DNA from: JBJHBP01 sp050485645
GTDB lineage: Bacteria > Pseudomonadota > Gammaproteobacteria > Steroidobacterales > Rariloculaceae
Assembly: GCA_050485645.1 (NCBI GenBank)
Contig: JBJHBT010000017.1
Span: 1 to 64,000, forward strand
Direction: 5' to 3'
DNA: 64,000 nucleotides
Below the pieces are notes generated by a model. That model had not been told where the DNA came from, searched no databases, and worked only from the letters and a program-made list of their open reading frames with translations. Positions 1 to 9,289 of the stretch are shown here, in pieces. Within the stretch, counting starts at the first letter, position 1; each line of letters begins with the position of its first letter. Both the position numbers and the translations under genes were made by a program.

Positions 1-99
1 CCGCGGCCATGGATGGCCGCGGACGAGGCGCATGGACGCTCTTCCGCCGTCCCCGGGAAAAGGGGATGCCCCGCGACAGCCCGGCGGCGGCGCGCTCCA
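1..99. repeat. Intergenic palindromic repeat, copy 1 (cut by window edge)
   Basis: Positions 1-55 match 25251-25305 at 53 of 55 bases by eye. The shared block holds a perfect inverted repeat (CCGCGGCC at 1-8, GGCCGCGG at 15-22) followed by a GC-rich tail that resembles the right arm of the second copy. It abuts the stop codon of the addA gene, just as copy 2 begins a few bases after the stop of the murU gene. The left arm is outside the window. No coding potential is credible here. Confidence 0.8.
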
Positions 100-3000
100 T
101 CATGCATCCGGACTTGGCGCACCCGTCACGTCCACCTCATGCAGCCTCACCAGCAACGGAAAATACAGCGCCACGCGGATCGGGGTCCCCGGCTCGCGCA
201 GCTCCAGCAGGTTCGCGTAGCGCGCCAGCGCGGGCCGGTAGCGGTCCGCTTCCTGGCCAAGAAACCCGTCCACATCGCCACCGGCCCGATAGCCGGTCTT
301 GTAATCGACGACCCAGCGCGTACCGGTATCGTCCACGAAAGTGCGGTCGATGATCGAGGTTTCCGGACCATCCCGCCCCATGCTGGTCAGCGCCAGCTCA
401 TTGCGGGCGCCCTGCCAGGGCGCGAGTATCCATCGACCGGAGGGGTCGGCCAGCACATTCGCTACCGCCTGGCGTACGCGGCGCTGCGCGGAGTCCAGTG
501 TCGCGGGATCGGTGCCATGCCCTGCGAGCATGGCGCGCACGACGGGTTCGCAGCGGGACAGCCGCTCGTCGTCCCAGGCCGACAGTCCTTCGTCGGCGAT
601 CCGCTGCAACATGCGGTGCACGACGAGGCCGATCTGTCTGGCCGTCTGTCCCGCCCACTCGAACTCGATGTCGGTTTCCGCCGTATCGGTTTCAACGACC
701 CCACCCCGCCAGCTGACCGTGGGCGGCGCAGGCGGTAGCCGCCAGTCGCGAATCAGTCGGCGCAGCCGTGGCGGTTCGGCCAACGCGTCATCAGCGGACG
801 CTGCGTCAGCCGGAGGCTGCGATCGGCCACCCTCCAGTGCCGCGAGAAACGCCGGCTCGACGAACGGCCACAGGCGCCCCAGCATCGAGCCCGCCGGCGG
901 ACTGGCCAGCTGCGCATCCGCGCCGATGCCCCGGGTACGAGCGAAGCCGACGAGATCCAGACGCCTGACCGCGCGCGTGACAGCCACATACAGCAGTCGA
1001 CCCTGTTCGTGCTCGCGCTTTTCCTTTTCCAGCGCACCGATCAGCTCATAGATCGGGTCGTGGCGCGCCTCGCCGTCGGCACGCACCGGGGCCAGCAGCA
1101 GATCGATCGCACCGCGCCGTGGACGCTGCATCCAGCGCAGCAGCGGCGTGGCGTCGCTGCCCTGACCAGCATGCAGTCCCGGCAGGATGACGGTGTCGAA
1201 CTCCAGGCCCTTGGCCTTGTGTATGGTCATCACCTGAAGCCGCTCGTCGCCGTCCGGATCCGGTCGCGCGAACAGGTTTGCCAGCGCCTCGTCGAGCGAA
1301 TTGATGTCATCCAGGTCACCGCCGCTCTCGGTGGCCTCCAGCAGCGACAGAAACGCCTCGGCATCTTCCAGGGCCGCGCGACTGCCGGCGGCCGCCGGTC
1401 CACCCAGCGCGTACCATGCCGCCTCCACCCGCTGACGCACGGTGCCGCGGCGACGCTGTGCGATCGCCGTATGCAGCACCGGCCGCACACGTTCCATGCG
1501 CGCACGCCCGTCACTGCTCAGCCGTTCCGCAACAGCACCGTCCATGATGCGCTCGCTGACCGCCTCATGGCGGTCTTCACCGGCGACGACGAGCATGTCC
1601 TGCAGCGACAGCCCGCACCACGGCGCTCTGAGCACGGCCAGCCACGCGGTACGATCGCCCGGATGCACCAGTGATCGCGTCAGTGCGATCAGATCCTGCA
1701 CCACGGGCCGGGTTGCCAGCGATTCGATGTCGACCGCCTGATAGCGTATTCCCGCGGCACGCAGTGCCGGCAGGATGGCGGCCACATCCTTGCGTCGGCG
1801 CACCAGTATCGCCACCGTTCCCTGGTCCGTTTCAGCCAGTCGCCGCCGTGCGAGCTCCACGACCGTCACTGCTTCGGCATCGCTGTCGGGTCGCTCACCC
1901 ATCAACGGATGCACGGCCACGCCACCGTCGCCGGCCTCGCGAAACGCCGCCGCCTGCTCGAAGCGCACCGCGCCCGACGCGGCATCCTCCACCGGCGACA
2001 GGATTTCCGGAAACACGTCGTTGACCCAGCCCACCAGCTGCGCCGACGAACGGAAGTTCACGTTCAATCGCAGTGGTATCAGCGGCAGTCCGGCAAGACC
2101 CTCATGCCGCGCGCTGATGAACAGGCCGACCTCGGCCTCGCGAAACGCATAGATCGACTGCATCGGATCGCCGACCACGAACAGACTGCGGCCGTCGCCC
2201 GGCGTCCAGCCACGGGTCAATGCCGTGAGCAGCAGATACTGGCCGGTCGCCGTATCCTGGAACTCATCCACCAGGATGTGCTGGATGCGGTGATCCAGCG
2301 CCAGTGCCAGATCGGTGGGCTGCTCGTCGTCGCCCAGCGCACGCAGCGCTCGCAGGGCGATCTCGGCATGGTCAACCTCGCCTTTGCCGGCGAACACCAG
2401 TTGCAGCTGGGCGGCGGCCAGACGCAGCAGGTCGGCAAAGGCCTCGATCAGGCGCCACTGTTCATCGTCGTAACGTGGCGGCGGCAGCTGTCGCAGCAGT
2501 GACAGCTGTGCGGCCGGCGCCGCGTGCGCGGCGAGTCCTGCCAGCAACTCCAGCATGCGCGCCTTGTCGTCGGCGCAGCCGGGCGGAAACCCGTTGTCCA
2601 CGCGCACCGTCCTGCGCCAGCTGCCGCTTTTCGTCAGCAGTAGCTCGGCTATACCCTGCCACTGCGCGAGCTGCGAGGGATCCGCGGCCGGCATTGCCGT
2701 CATGTCGATGCAGGCGCGCAGCGGCGACTTGCGACCGGAGTCTTCGAGCTGACGGCCCGCGAACGCCGCCATCGCAACGATTTCGTCGTGAAAGCGCACC
2801 GGCAGCCGCTGTGCCACCGCCGCGATCTGCACTTGCAGCTCCGTGGCGATGGCCTGCTCCAGGCGACTGCGATCCCTGGCATGCGTCTGCTCGCCATCGG
2901 CGCGTTCACCACCGACGCTGGGCAGCAGCACACGCAGCCACTGTTCGCGCTTCGCCAGCATGCCGGCCAGCATGTCCCGGGCGCGGTCCATGCGATTGTC

Positions 3001-3546
3001 CAGATGCAGCAGCAGCACGGTGATGGCATCCGACCAGGCCTGCGTGTCGGACTGTTCCAGAAGCGTGATCGTGTTGGCCGCGGCCTGCGCATACAGTGCC
3101 CGCGCATCGTCGGTGATGGCCGGCGGCGCACCGAGTCCGGACAGCAGGGGCATCTGCCGGGTCAGTGACGCATTGAAGGCGTCGATGGTCTGGATTCGCA
3201 ACCGTGCCGGATAGCGCAGCAGGCCCCAACCCAGTTCCGCATCGCGGACCAGCACCCGTCGCGCCAGCTCCCGCGTAATGGCCTGATGATCGTCCGCTGG
3301 CGGCTCGTCGGCGGCCGCCAGTGTCAACGCGCCGATGATACGTTCACGCATCTCGCCGGCGGCCTTGCGCGTGAACGTGATCGCCAGCACCTCTTCGGGT
3401 GCGGCGACCAGCGCCAGCAGCCGCAGATAACGCTGCGTGAGCAGGCCGGTCTTGCCGGACCCGGCCGGCGCCTGAACGATGAATGACCGCGCCGGGTCCA
3501 GCGCGGCCACTCGCGCATCCCTGTCGGCTATGCGTTCAGCGCTCAT
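100..3546 (-). CDS. addA: AddA-type UvrD/Rep helicase-nuclease
   Basis: 1148-residue superfamily 1 DNA helicase with a C-terminal RecB-type nuclease, the motor subunit of an AddAB double-strand-break processing enzyme. Visible motifs in order: Walker A APAGSGKT (26-33), ITFTRKAA (Ia), ILVDEFQDT (II), VVGDPMQSIYAFR (III), NVNFRS (IV), TIHKAKGLEFD (V), LLYVAVTRA (VI), and near the C terminus VVDYKTG, the PD-(D/E)XK nuclease signature. An ATG at 3546 was preferred to the longer frame opening because the extension (to 3669) is Arg/Cys-rich and lies inside addB; this start overlaps the addB stop by 11 bases, implying translational coupling. The palindromic repeat follows its stop codon at once. 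Confidence 0.9.
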   Translation of the reverse strand: MSAERIADRDARVAALDPARSFIVQAPAGSGKTGLLTQRYLRLLALVAAPEEVLAITFTRKAAGEMRERIIGALTLAAADEPPADDHQAITRELARRVLVRDAELGWGLLRYPARLRIQTIDAFNASLTRQMPLLSGLGAPPAITDDARALYAQAAANTITLLEQSDTQAWSDAITVLLLHLDNRMDRARDMLAGMLAKREQWLRVLLPSVGGERADGEQTHARDRSRLEQAIATELQVQIAAVAQRLPVRFHDEIVAMAAFAGRQLEDSGRKSPLRACIDMTAMPAADPSQLAQWQGIAELLLTKSGSWRRTVRVDNGFPPGCADDKARMLELLAGLAAHAAPAAQLSLLRQLPPPRYDDEQWRLIEAFADLLRLAAAQLQLVFAGKGEVDHAEIALRALRALGDDEQPTDLALALDHRIQHILVDEFQDTATGQYLLLTALTRGWTPGDGRSLFVVGDPMQSIYAFREAEVGLFISARHEGLAGLPLIPLRLNVNFRSSAQLVGWVNDVFPEILSPVEDAASGAVRFEQAAAFREAGDGGVAVHPLMGERPDSDAEAVTVVELARRRLAETDQGTVAILVRRRKDVAAILPALRAAGIRYQAVDIESLATRPVVQDLIALTRSLVHPGDRTAWLAVLRAPWCGLSLQDMLVVAGEDRHEAVSERIMDGAVAERLSSDGRARMERVRPVLHTAIAQRRRGTVRQRVEAAWYALGGPAAAGSRAALEDAEAFLSLLEATESGGDLDDINSLDEALANLFARPDPDGDERLQVMTIHKAKGLEFDTVILPGLHAGQGSDATPLLRWMQRPRRGAIDLLLAPVRADGEARHDPIYELIGALEKEKREHEQGRLLYVAVTRAVRRLDLVGFARTRGIGADAQLASPPAGSMLGRLWPFVEPAFLAALEGGRSQPPADAASADDALAEPPRLRRLIRDWRLPPAPPTVSWRGGVVETDTAETDIEFEWAGQTARQIGLVVHRMLQRIADEGLSAWDDERLSRCEPVVRAMLAGHGTDPATLDSAQRRVRQAVANVLADPSGRWILAPWQGARNELALTSMGRDGPETSIIDRTFVDDTGTRWVVDYKTGYRAGGDVDGFLGQEADRYRPALARYANLLELREPGTPIRVALYFPLLVRLHEVDVTGAPSPDA

Positions 3547-6358
3547 CGTCGCTGTCCCCCGCCGTTGCCGCGTCGCGCGCGAAGCCGCCGCGCAGTTCGT
3601 CGATGCGGCACAGCGCCGACAGCTGACAGTAGTCACATGCACCACGTAACGGATCCGGTGCCGCGGCACCCGCGAGGAACGCCGCGGTCAGCGACTGCGC
3701 CGCGGCGCGCCACTCGGCGCGCAGTTCGGTCCAGCCTCGCTCCTGCGCCGCCTTCCATTCACCGGCGACCGCGACGCCGGGCAGTTCAGTGTCCTCGCGG
3801 CTCACCCCACGCCACTCACAGTGGCCGATGCGTACCCGCGCATAGACCACGGCGGCCAGTTCGTCGCCGAACAGCGCCGAGTACAACGGCATCTGCGGCT
3901 CATCCGGTCGCAGACCCAGCCAGCTGGACGGGTGAGTCCCGCCTGTCTTGTAGTCGATGAGCACGCGACGACCATCCGCAAGCTCGTCGATACGGTCAAC
4001 GCGGGCGCGCACGGTGATCGATCGCGAGCCACCGCCATCCACGGCTGACTGCGCGTTCGTGGACGGCGCCGCCTGTGTGGTGATCAGCACGGTCTGCTCT
4101 GTTTCCACGACGCGAAAGTCATCCCGTGCCAGTTCACTTTCGCGCCACTGCATCAGCAGCGCCACCAGACACTGCCGCTCCACCGCAGTGAACCGCGGCG
4201 TGAACACCAGCGGTCTGTCACGAGCCGCCTGTGCCAGTTCGCTGTCGACCCAGGACGCGAGCAGCCCGGCACATTCCGCCTCGCTCAGCGCGGCGAGCGC
4301 GGAGCGGCTCTTCAGACGTTTCCACATCGCATGCAGGACGCGATGCACGATGCCGCCGCGATCCAGTGCGTCCAGGCCCGGTGCCGGCGAAGACAGTTCA
4401 CTGGCGCCAAGCCGGTGCATGGCGAACGCACGGAACGGGCACTTCGACTGATCGCGAAACACCGACGTACCGCCGCGCATTGTGCCGCCAGTGAGTAGCG
4501 GTGGGCCCTGAACGTCGATGCAGTACTCGAAGTCACCCGCGTCGAGCAGCGATACGCGCCAGGGTGTCACGGCCCATGTATGCGGCGTGACCTCCGGCAG
4601 ATGCGTCATCAGCGGACTGACTCGCAGATTCCTGTCGTCACGGCGGCGCGCCCAGCTGACCACCACTTCGGGTGCCAGCACCAGCAGGTGTTTGGTAACG
4701 GCGTCGGCGTGTGCCAGCTGACCGGATGCGGATGCCTGTGGCACACCGGCTTCGCGCTGTACATCGGTGGGAAGAAACGGATTGGGGCGTGGCGCCGCCG
4801 GCCAGGTTTCGTCGTCCATACCCAACAGCCACGCGCCGTCGAACGTCTGCCCGAGCGCATCGTGCAGACCGAGCACCTGCACCGGCGCCGGCAGACTCTG
4901 CGGCTGAAAGTTCCTGTCCGCGGCGATCCGGCGCAGCATGCGCAACGCCGCTTCACGCGGCAGGCGCGGCGACACGCAGGCCAGCGCGGCAAACTCCGCG
5001 AGCACTTCCTGCCAGCCGCCCAGCGCCTGGTGCTCGCGACTGTCCAGGCCGCGTTCTCCCGGCCATCCGATGGCGCGCAGTTGCGCGGCAAAGTGCTCCG
5101 CCCAGGTCGCCACGCCGAGACGGCCACCGGCCGAGCGCGCCGTGTCGAGCAGTGCCGACACGCGCGCCGCCAGCACATCCGCGGTCTCGTGCAACACCTT
5201 GCCGTCGACTGCCCAGCGTGCCATCTGCGACAGCGTGCATTCGGCCTCGCGGCGATCGCGGAGAAACCGCTCCAGCGCAAGCCGCGCGCCACGCTCGCCC
5301 TCCGCTCCGCCAATGAACGGTGATCGCAGCAGCCTGCTCGCGGCGGCGAATTCGAGCGTACCGACACCCGCCGTGGCACCGAGTAGCATCAATGCATCGT
5401 GAATCAGTGGTTCGTCGGCCAACGACCATCCCAGTGCAATATTCCACGGACGGCGCAGGCGCGGTGCGCTGCTGGACAGGACCGATGGATCGAGCGTGGC
5501 ATCCAGCTCGCGGGCCAGCGCGGCACGCGCTCCGGCCAGATCCGGCACGATGATCGCGAGCCGCGCATCGGGATCGTTTTCCAACCGCGCCCGCGCCCAG
5601 CGAACGGCCGCCGACCGTTCTCCATCCGGATCGCCACAACCGAACCGCCCGACCGCCGCGGATACGGATCGATCATCAGCGGCGCCCTGGCCCACCATGA
5701 ACACGGCAACGTCCAGCGCATCGAGCTGATCCAGCAGCCACTGCTGCTGCGGCGTGATCACATCCAGACCGACAAGGTACAGTGCCCGCGGACGCAGATC
5801 CGGGCGCTGCGCCATCCAGGCCGGCAGCCGCTCAGGCAGCTGCGCGGCAACCAGCCAGCCGTTGCGTGCCAGCGTGCGATCGAACGCGTCCGCCCACTGC
5901 AGGAAGACGGCTGCATCCTCGTGATGGCGTCCGGCGCGCAGGGCGCCCACATCGATATGCCAGGCTGCACACAGTGCGTGCGCTTCGGCCGCGTGGCGGG
6001 CGGCCACGGTGGGTTGCAGCAGGCCGTAGTCCTCCGAGCCCTGCTCGATGATCCGCTGCCATAGCGCATCCGCCTGCGCCGGCGTCAGCAGCACCGACGG
6101 CGCGGCCGGCTCGATGGCACCGCAGGCCAGCGCATCGGCATGCTGACGTTTCAGCCAGGCCGACCAGGCCAGTGCGTCGCCGCGTTCCCATACGGTCTCG
6201 CCTGCACCCGAGCGGGCAATCGCTTCATCGCCGAGTACGCGTCTTGCAAGTCTTGGGCTGCCGGTGAGTACCGTTGCGCCACCCGCCAGAGCAGCGACCG
6301 CCGCCTCGTAAGTCGCTGCAGCAATCACACCCGGCCCCGCGCCGCCATACGCCGCCAC
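3536..6358 (-). CDS. addB: AddB-type PD-(D/E)XK nuclease, iron-sulfur type
   Basis: About 940 residues; partner of the downstream AddA-type helicase, of the proteobacterial family often labelled probable DNA repair protein. The N-terminal helicase-like region lacks a Walker A (TVLTGSPRLARR sits where GxGKT would be), as expected for a non-motor subunit. The C-terminal nuclease has RVLIDYKTG and the four cysteines expected to bind a 4Fe-4S cluster: QSKCPFRAFA upstream and CDYCQLSALC near the end. The frame opens with GTG at 6358 without a clear ribosome binding site; GTG at 6328 is an alternative. It follows the TRAP permease gene by 28 bases. Confidence 0.85.
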   Translation of the reverse strand: MAAYGGAGPGVIAAATYEAAVAALAGGATVLTGSPRLARRVLGDEAIARSGAGETVWERGDALAWSAWLKRQHADALACGAIEPAAPSVLLTPAQADALWQRIIEQGSEDYGLLQPTVAARHAAEAHALCAAWHIDVGALRAGRHHEDAAVFLQWADAFDRTLARNGWLVAAQLPERLPAWMAQRPDLRPRALYLVGLDVITPQQQWLLDQLDALDVAVFMVGQGAADDRSVSAAVGRFGCGDPDGERSAAVRWARARLENDPDARLAIIVPDLAGARAALARELDATLDPSVLSSSAPRLRRPWNIALGWSLADEPLIHDALMLLGATAGVGTLEFAAASRLLRSPFIGGAEGERGARLALERFLRDRREAECTLSQMARWAVDGKVLHETADVLAARVSALLDTARSAGGRLGVATWAEHFAAQLRAIGWPGERGLDSREHQALGGWQEVLAEFAALACVSPRLPREAALRMLRRIAADRNFQPQSLPAPVQVLGLHDALGQTFDGAWLLGMDDETWPAAPRPNPFLPTDVQREAGVPQASASGQLAHADAVTKHLLVLAPEVVVSWARRRDDRNLRVSPLMTHLPEVTPHTWAVTPWRVSLLDAGDFEYCIDVQGPPLLTGGTMRGGTSVFRDQSKCPFRAFAMHRLGASELSSPAPGLDALDRGGIVHRVLHAMWKRLKSRSALAALSEAECAGLLASWVDSELAQAARDRPLVFTPRFTAVERQCLVALLMQWRESELARDDFRVVETEQTVLITTQAAPSTNAQSAVDGGGSRSITVRARVDRIDELADGRRVLIDYKTGGTHPSSWLGLRPDEPQMPLYSALFGDELAAVVYARVRIGHCEWRGVSREDTELPGVAVAGEWKAAQERGWTELRAEWRAAAQSLTAAFLAGAAAPDPLRGACDYCQLSALCRIDELRGGFARDAATAGDSDDER

Positions 6359-6386
6359 GTGTCGCTACAGACGCCAGGTCCGTCCA

Positions 6387-8300
6387 TCACGGCACACCGT
6401 CACCTGGACGCGGAATGCGCTCACCACGCTGCCTGTGGCGCACCACCATGAACAATGCAAAGCCGGCGAGCGCGGCCAGCACGGTATAGGGTGAATCCTG
6501 TCCCAGCCATACGGTGCTGCTACCCACCGCCAGCGCGACCAGACACAGCGACACGCCCATCAGCAGTCTGCCGGTGTCGCGCCAGCGCGCGGTCTGAATG
6601 CCGCGTCCGATCAGCACGGCCGCCGCCACGGCGGTGACGATGGCGAACGCCACGGCTGCCGGTGATCCTTCGAGAATCAGCGCTTCGTTGTAGACCCAGA
6701 GGAACGGCAGGAGATAGGCCACGGCGGCAAGCTTCACGCCCTCCCACGACGTCTCCCACATACCGCTGCCGGCAAGTCCGGCGGCCACATAGCTGGCGAC
6801 GGCCACCGGCGGCGTCAGGAATGACAGCAGGCCGAAGTAGAAAATGAACAGATGCGCGGCCATCGGCGAAATACCCATGCCGACCAGCGCCGGCGCCAGC
6901 ACCACGGACAGCACGACATAGATCGCCGTGGTCGGCATGCCCATGCCAAGCACGATGGAAATCGCGCCGGTGAGCAGCAGCATGACGAACAGGCCGAGGT
7001 TCTCACCGATCTGACTCAGAACCAGCGACAGCGAGAAACCCAGGCCGGTGAGATTCATGACGCCGATCACAATGCCTGCGCCGCCGGCGATCATCAGCAA
7101 CGGCAGCATGTTCGCTCCGCCACCGACCACCAGATCCTGCCATGCCTTCAGACCCGGGAGGCGACGGTCGCGCACGATCGCCAGCAGCAGCAGGGAACCG
7201 GCGGCGAGCAGCGCCGCCAGACCCGGATCAAACCCGCGCCAGAAAAGCAGGTACACGAGCACCGCCAGCGGCAGCAGAAATATCCAGCCACCGGCCAGCA
7301 CGCGGCGTGCTCGCGGCAGCTCGGAACGGGGCAGTCCATGCAGGCCGTAACGCGCGGCGATGGCATCGACCTGCAGGAACAGACAGAGGTAGTAGAGCAG
7401 CGCCGGAACCAGCGCCGCCTTCACCACTTCCACATAGCTCACCTGAAGGAACTCGGCGATCAGAAACGCCGTCGCGCCCATCACCGGCGGTGCAAGCTGT
7501 CCGCCGTTGGAAGCCACGGCTTCGATCGCGCCGGCGAAACGCGGCTTGAAACCGGATCGCTTCATCAGCGGTATCGTCACGATACCGGTGGACATGATGT
7601 TGCCGATGGCAGTGCCGTTGATCGAACCGAAGATGCTGGATGCGATCACGGCCACTTTCGCCGGCCCGCCACGACGATGCCCCATGGCGGACAGCGCAAG
7701 ATCGGTGAAGAACTTCGTCGCGCCGGTAACCTCCATCAGTTTGCCGAGCATGATGAAGGCAAGCACCAGCGTACCGACCACGGTGAGCACCAGACCGGGT
7801 ATGCCGTTGCTGTCCGCATACACGTACATCACGACAGCGGGCAGCGCCTGACGTTCGGCCTGGAAAGGCGGTGGCAGCAGACTTCCCAGCAGACCGTAGG
7901 CGGCCAGAATCCATACCAGAATCGTGATCGGCAGACCTGCCGCCTTGCGCATCGCTTCCATCAGCAGCAGGATCGCGATCAGACCGGGCACGAACTTGTC
8001 GGCCGTGTAGCCGCCGATGTCGATGATCCATTCGTTGTAGTTCAGTGCCATCCAGCCCCAGCACGCGATGGCGGCAACACCGGCCAGCAGTTCCGGCCAG
8101 CCGGCGGCGCGGCCCCGATCGGCCAGATACGGAAAGCGCAGATAGGCAGCCGCCACGCCCACACCCAACAGCGGCCCCATCCACTCGGCGGGCACGAGAT
8201 GGATGCCGATGCTGCGCGGCAGATCGAGAATCCAGGACACGCCGAGCACGACGATCGCGCCCAGATAAACTTTCTGAAGGAAGCTCAGGATGCGCGACAT
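6387..8300 (-). CDS. TRAP transporter, fused small/large permease
   Basis: 637-residue inner membrane protein in which the 4-helix DctQ-like and 12-helix DctM-like subunits of a TRAP transporter are fused; such proteins import organic acids with sodium symport. Recognisable segments are NGTAIGNIMSTGIVTIPLM, NGGQLAPPVMGATAF and GMGMPTTAIYVVLSVVLAPA, which match the conserved M-subunit core. Start ATG 8300 is 4 bases after the hydrolase stop; the longer frame opening (to 8474) reads Cys/Arg-rich and lies inside that gene. No periplasmic DctP/TAXI receptor gene is in the window, so the substrate is unknown. Confidence 0.88.
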   Translation of the reverse strand: MSRILSFLQKVYLGAIVVLGVSWILDLPRSIGIHLVPAEWMGPLLGVGVAAAYLRFPYLADRGRAAGWPELLAGVAAIACWGWMALNYNEWIIDIGGYTADKFVPGLIAILLLMEAMRKAAGLPITILVWILAAYGLLGSLLPPPFQAERQALPAVVMYVYADSNGIPGLVLTVVGTLVLAFIMLGKLMEVTGATKFFTDLALSAMGHRRGGPAKVAVIASSIFGSINGTAIGNIMSTGIVTIPLMKRSGFKPRFAGAIEAVASNGGQLAPPVMGATAFLIAEFLQVSYVEVVKAALVPALLYYLCLFLQVDAIAARYGLHGLPRSELPRARRVLAGGWIFLLPLAVLVYLLFWRGFDPGLAALLAAGSLLLLAIVRDRRLPGLKAWQDLVVGGGANMLPLLMIAGGAGIVIGVMNLTGLGFSLSLVLSQIGENLGLFVMLLLTGAISIVLGMGMPTTAIYVVLSVVLAPALVGMGISPMAAHLFIFYFGLLSFLTPPVAVASYVAAGLAGSGMWETSWEGVKLAAVAYLLPFLWVYNEALILEGSPAAVAFAIVTAVAAAVLIGRGIQTARWRDTGRLLMGVSLCLVALAVGSSTVWLGQDSPYTVLAALAGFALFMVVRHRQRGERIPRPGDGVP

Positions 8301-8304
8301 GCCG

Positions 8305-9165
8305 TCAGCTGTCGCGGGATGACAGGAAGGACACCGCGTGACCGGCAATTGCCGTCTCACCACCCTCCATGTGCAGATGATGGCCGCCCGGCAGTCGCAG
8401 CTCCAGACGATTCGCGAACAGCGGCACCATGCGGCGATAGATCGGCCAGTTGCTGAACGGACTGTCCTCGGCAAACACGATCATCGACGGTGCACGCACC
8501 CGCATGACGAACGCCTCGATCTGTGCAGGCGTCAGCTTCAGTTCCGAGGTGCCTTTGAGGCGCGGATCCACGCGCCACCTCCAGCCACCCGATACCTCCT
8601 GAAGCGATCGTTCGGCCAACTTTCGCGCCGCGGGCATGCTGACCCGCGACAGCCCGCTGGTACGCTCCTGCACGGCTTCATCATAGGAACTGAACATCCG
8701 CCCGGTACGTGCGGCGACCCGAGCGCGTTCGGCCACCGACTTCGCCAGCGTTTCCGGCGCTTCCTCCGGTTCCGACTGGAAAGGAATTCCGCCTTCGATC
8801 ATGACCAGGTGTGTGGCGCGCTCGGGGAACGCGCTGGCCGTCAGCATGGCGATGGCTGCGCCACGCGAATGGCCGAGCAGCGCGAAGCGTTCCCAGCCCA
8901 TGGCATCGGCCACGTCGATGACATCGGCAACGTCCTGCCAGATCGCGTAGCTGCTGTCAGGCGAGCGCCAGCCGCTCCGGCCGTGACCGGCCAGATCCGG
9001 CACGATCAGGTGGCAGTCGGAGAGCAGTGGCGCCAGGAAATCAAAGCTGCCGGCATTGTCCAGCCAGCCGTGCAGCGCGATGACCGGCATGCCACCGGCG
9101 CGACCCCATTCGCGAGCGCACAGCTCATAGGCAGGCAGTTCGAATGACCGGTCGCGATGATTCAT
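8305..9165 (-). CDS. Alpha/beta hydrolase
   Basis: 286-residue alpha/beta-hydrolase-fold enzyme. Seen: oxyanion region ALHGWLDNAGSFDF, nucleophile elbow LLGHSRGAA (Ser in GHSRG), probable acid in VFAEDSPFS, and C-terminal catalytic His region RLPGGHHLHMEGG. No signal peptide, so cytoplasmic. The substrate cannot be read; the family includes esterases, lipases and haloalkane or epoxide hydrolases. It is 124 bases downstream of the MoxR operon on the same strand and is directly followed by the TRAP permease gene. Confidence 0.88.
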   Translation of the reverse strand: MNHRDRSFELPAYELCAREWGRAGGMPVIALHGWLDNAGSFDFLAPLLSDCHLIVPDLAGHGRSGWRSPDSSYAIWQDVADVIDVADAMGWERFALLGHSRGAAIAMLTASAFPERATHLVMIEGGIPFQSEPEEAPETLAKSVAERARVAARTGRMFSSYDEAVQERTSGLSRVSMPAARKLAERSLQEVSGGWRWRVDPRLKGTSELKLTPAQIEAFVMRVRAPSMIVFAEDSPFSNWPIYRRMVPLFANRLELRLPGGHHLHMEGGETAIAGHAVSFLSSRDS

Positions 9166-9289
9166 AGGTCGCGGACTTTAGCATCCGCGGCCACGCCATG
9201 TACCCGGTTGGACCGCGACGATACGGCGGTCCGTGGTTCTGGCGAGTGAAGCCGCACCGGCGGAGAGAGACCGCTGCCTCCAGCGTGCG

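Noticed and set aside
3547..3669. Longer N terminus for AddA
   Set aside because: Arg/Cys-rich and within addB; homology starts at ATG 3546.
6852..8456. 534-codon open frame on the plus strand
   Set aside because: Antisense to the TRAP permease; extreme His/Gln/Arg bias.
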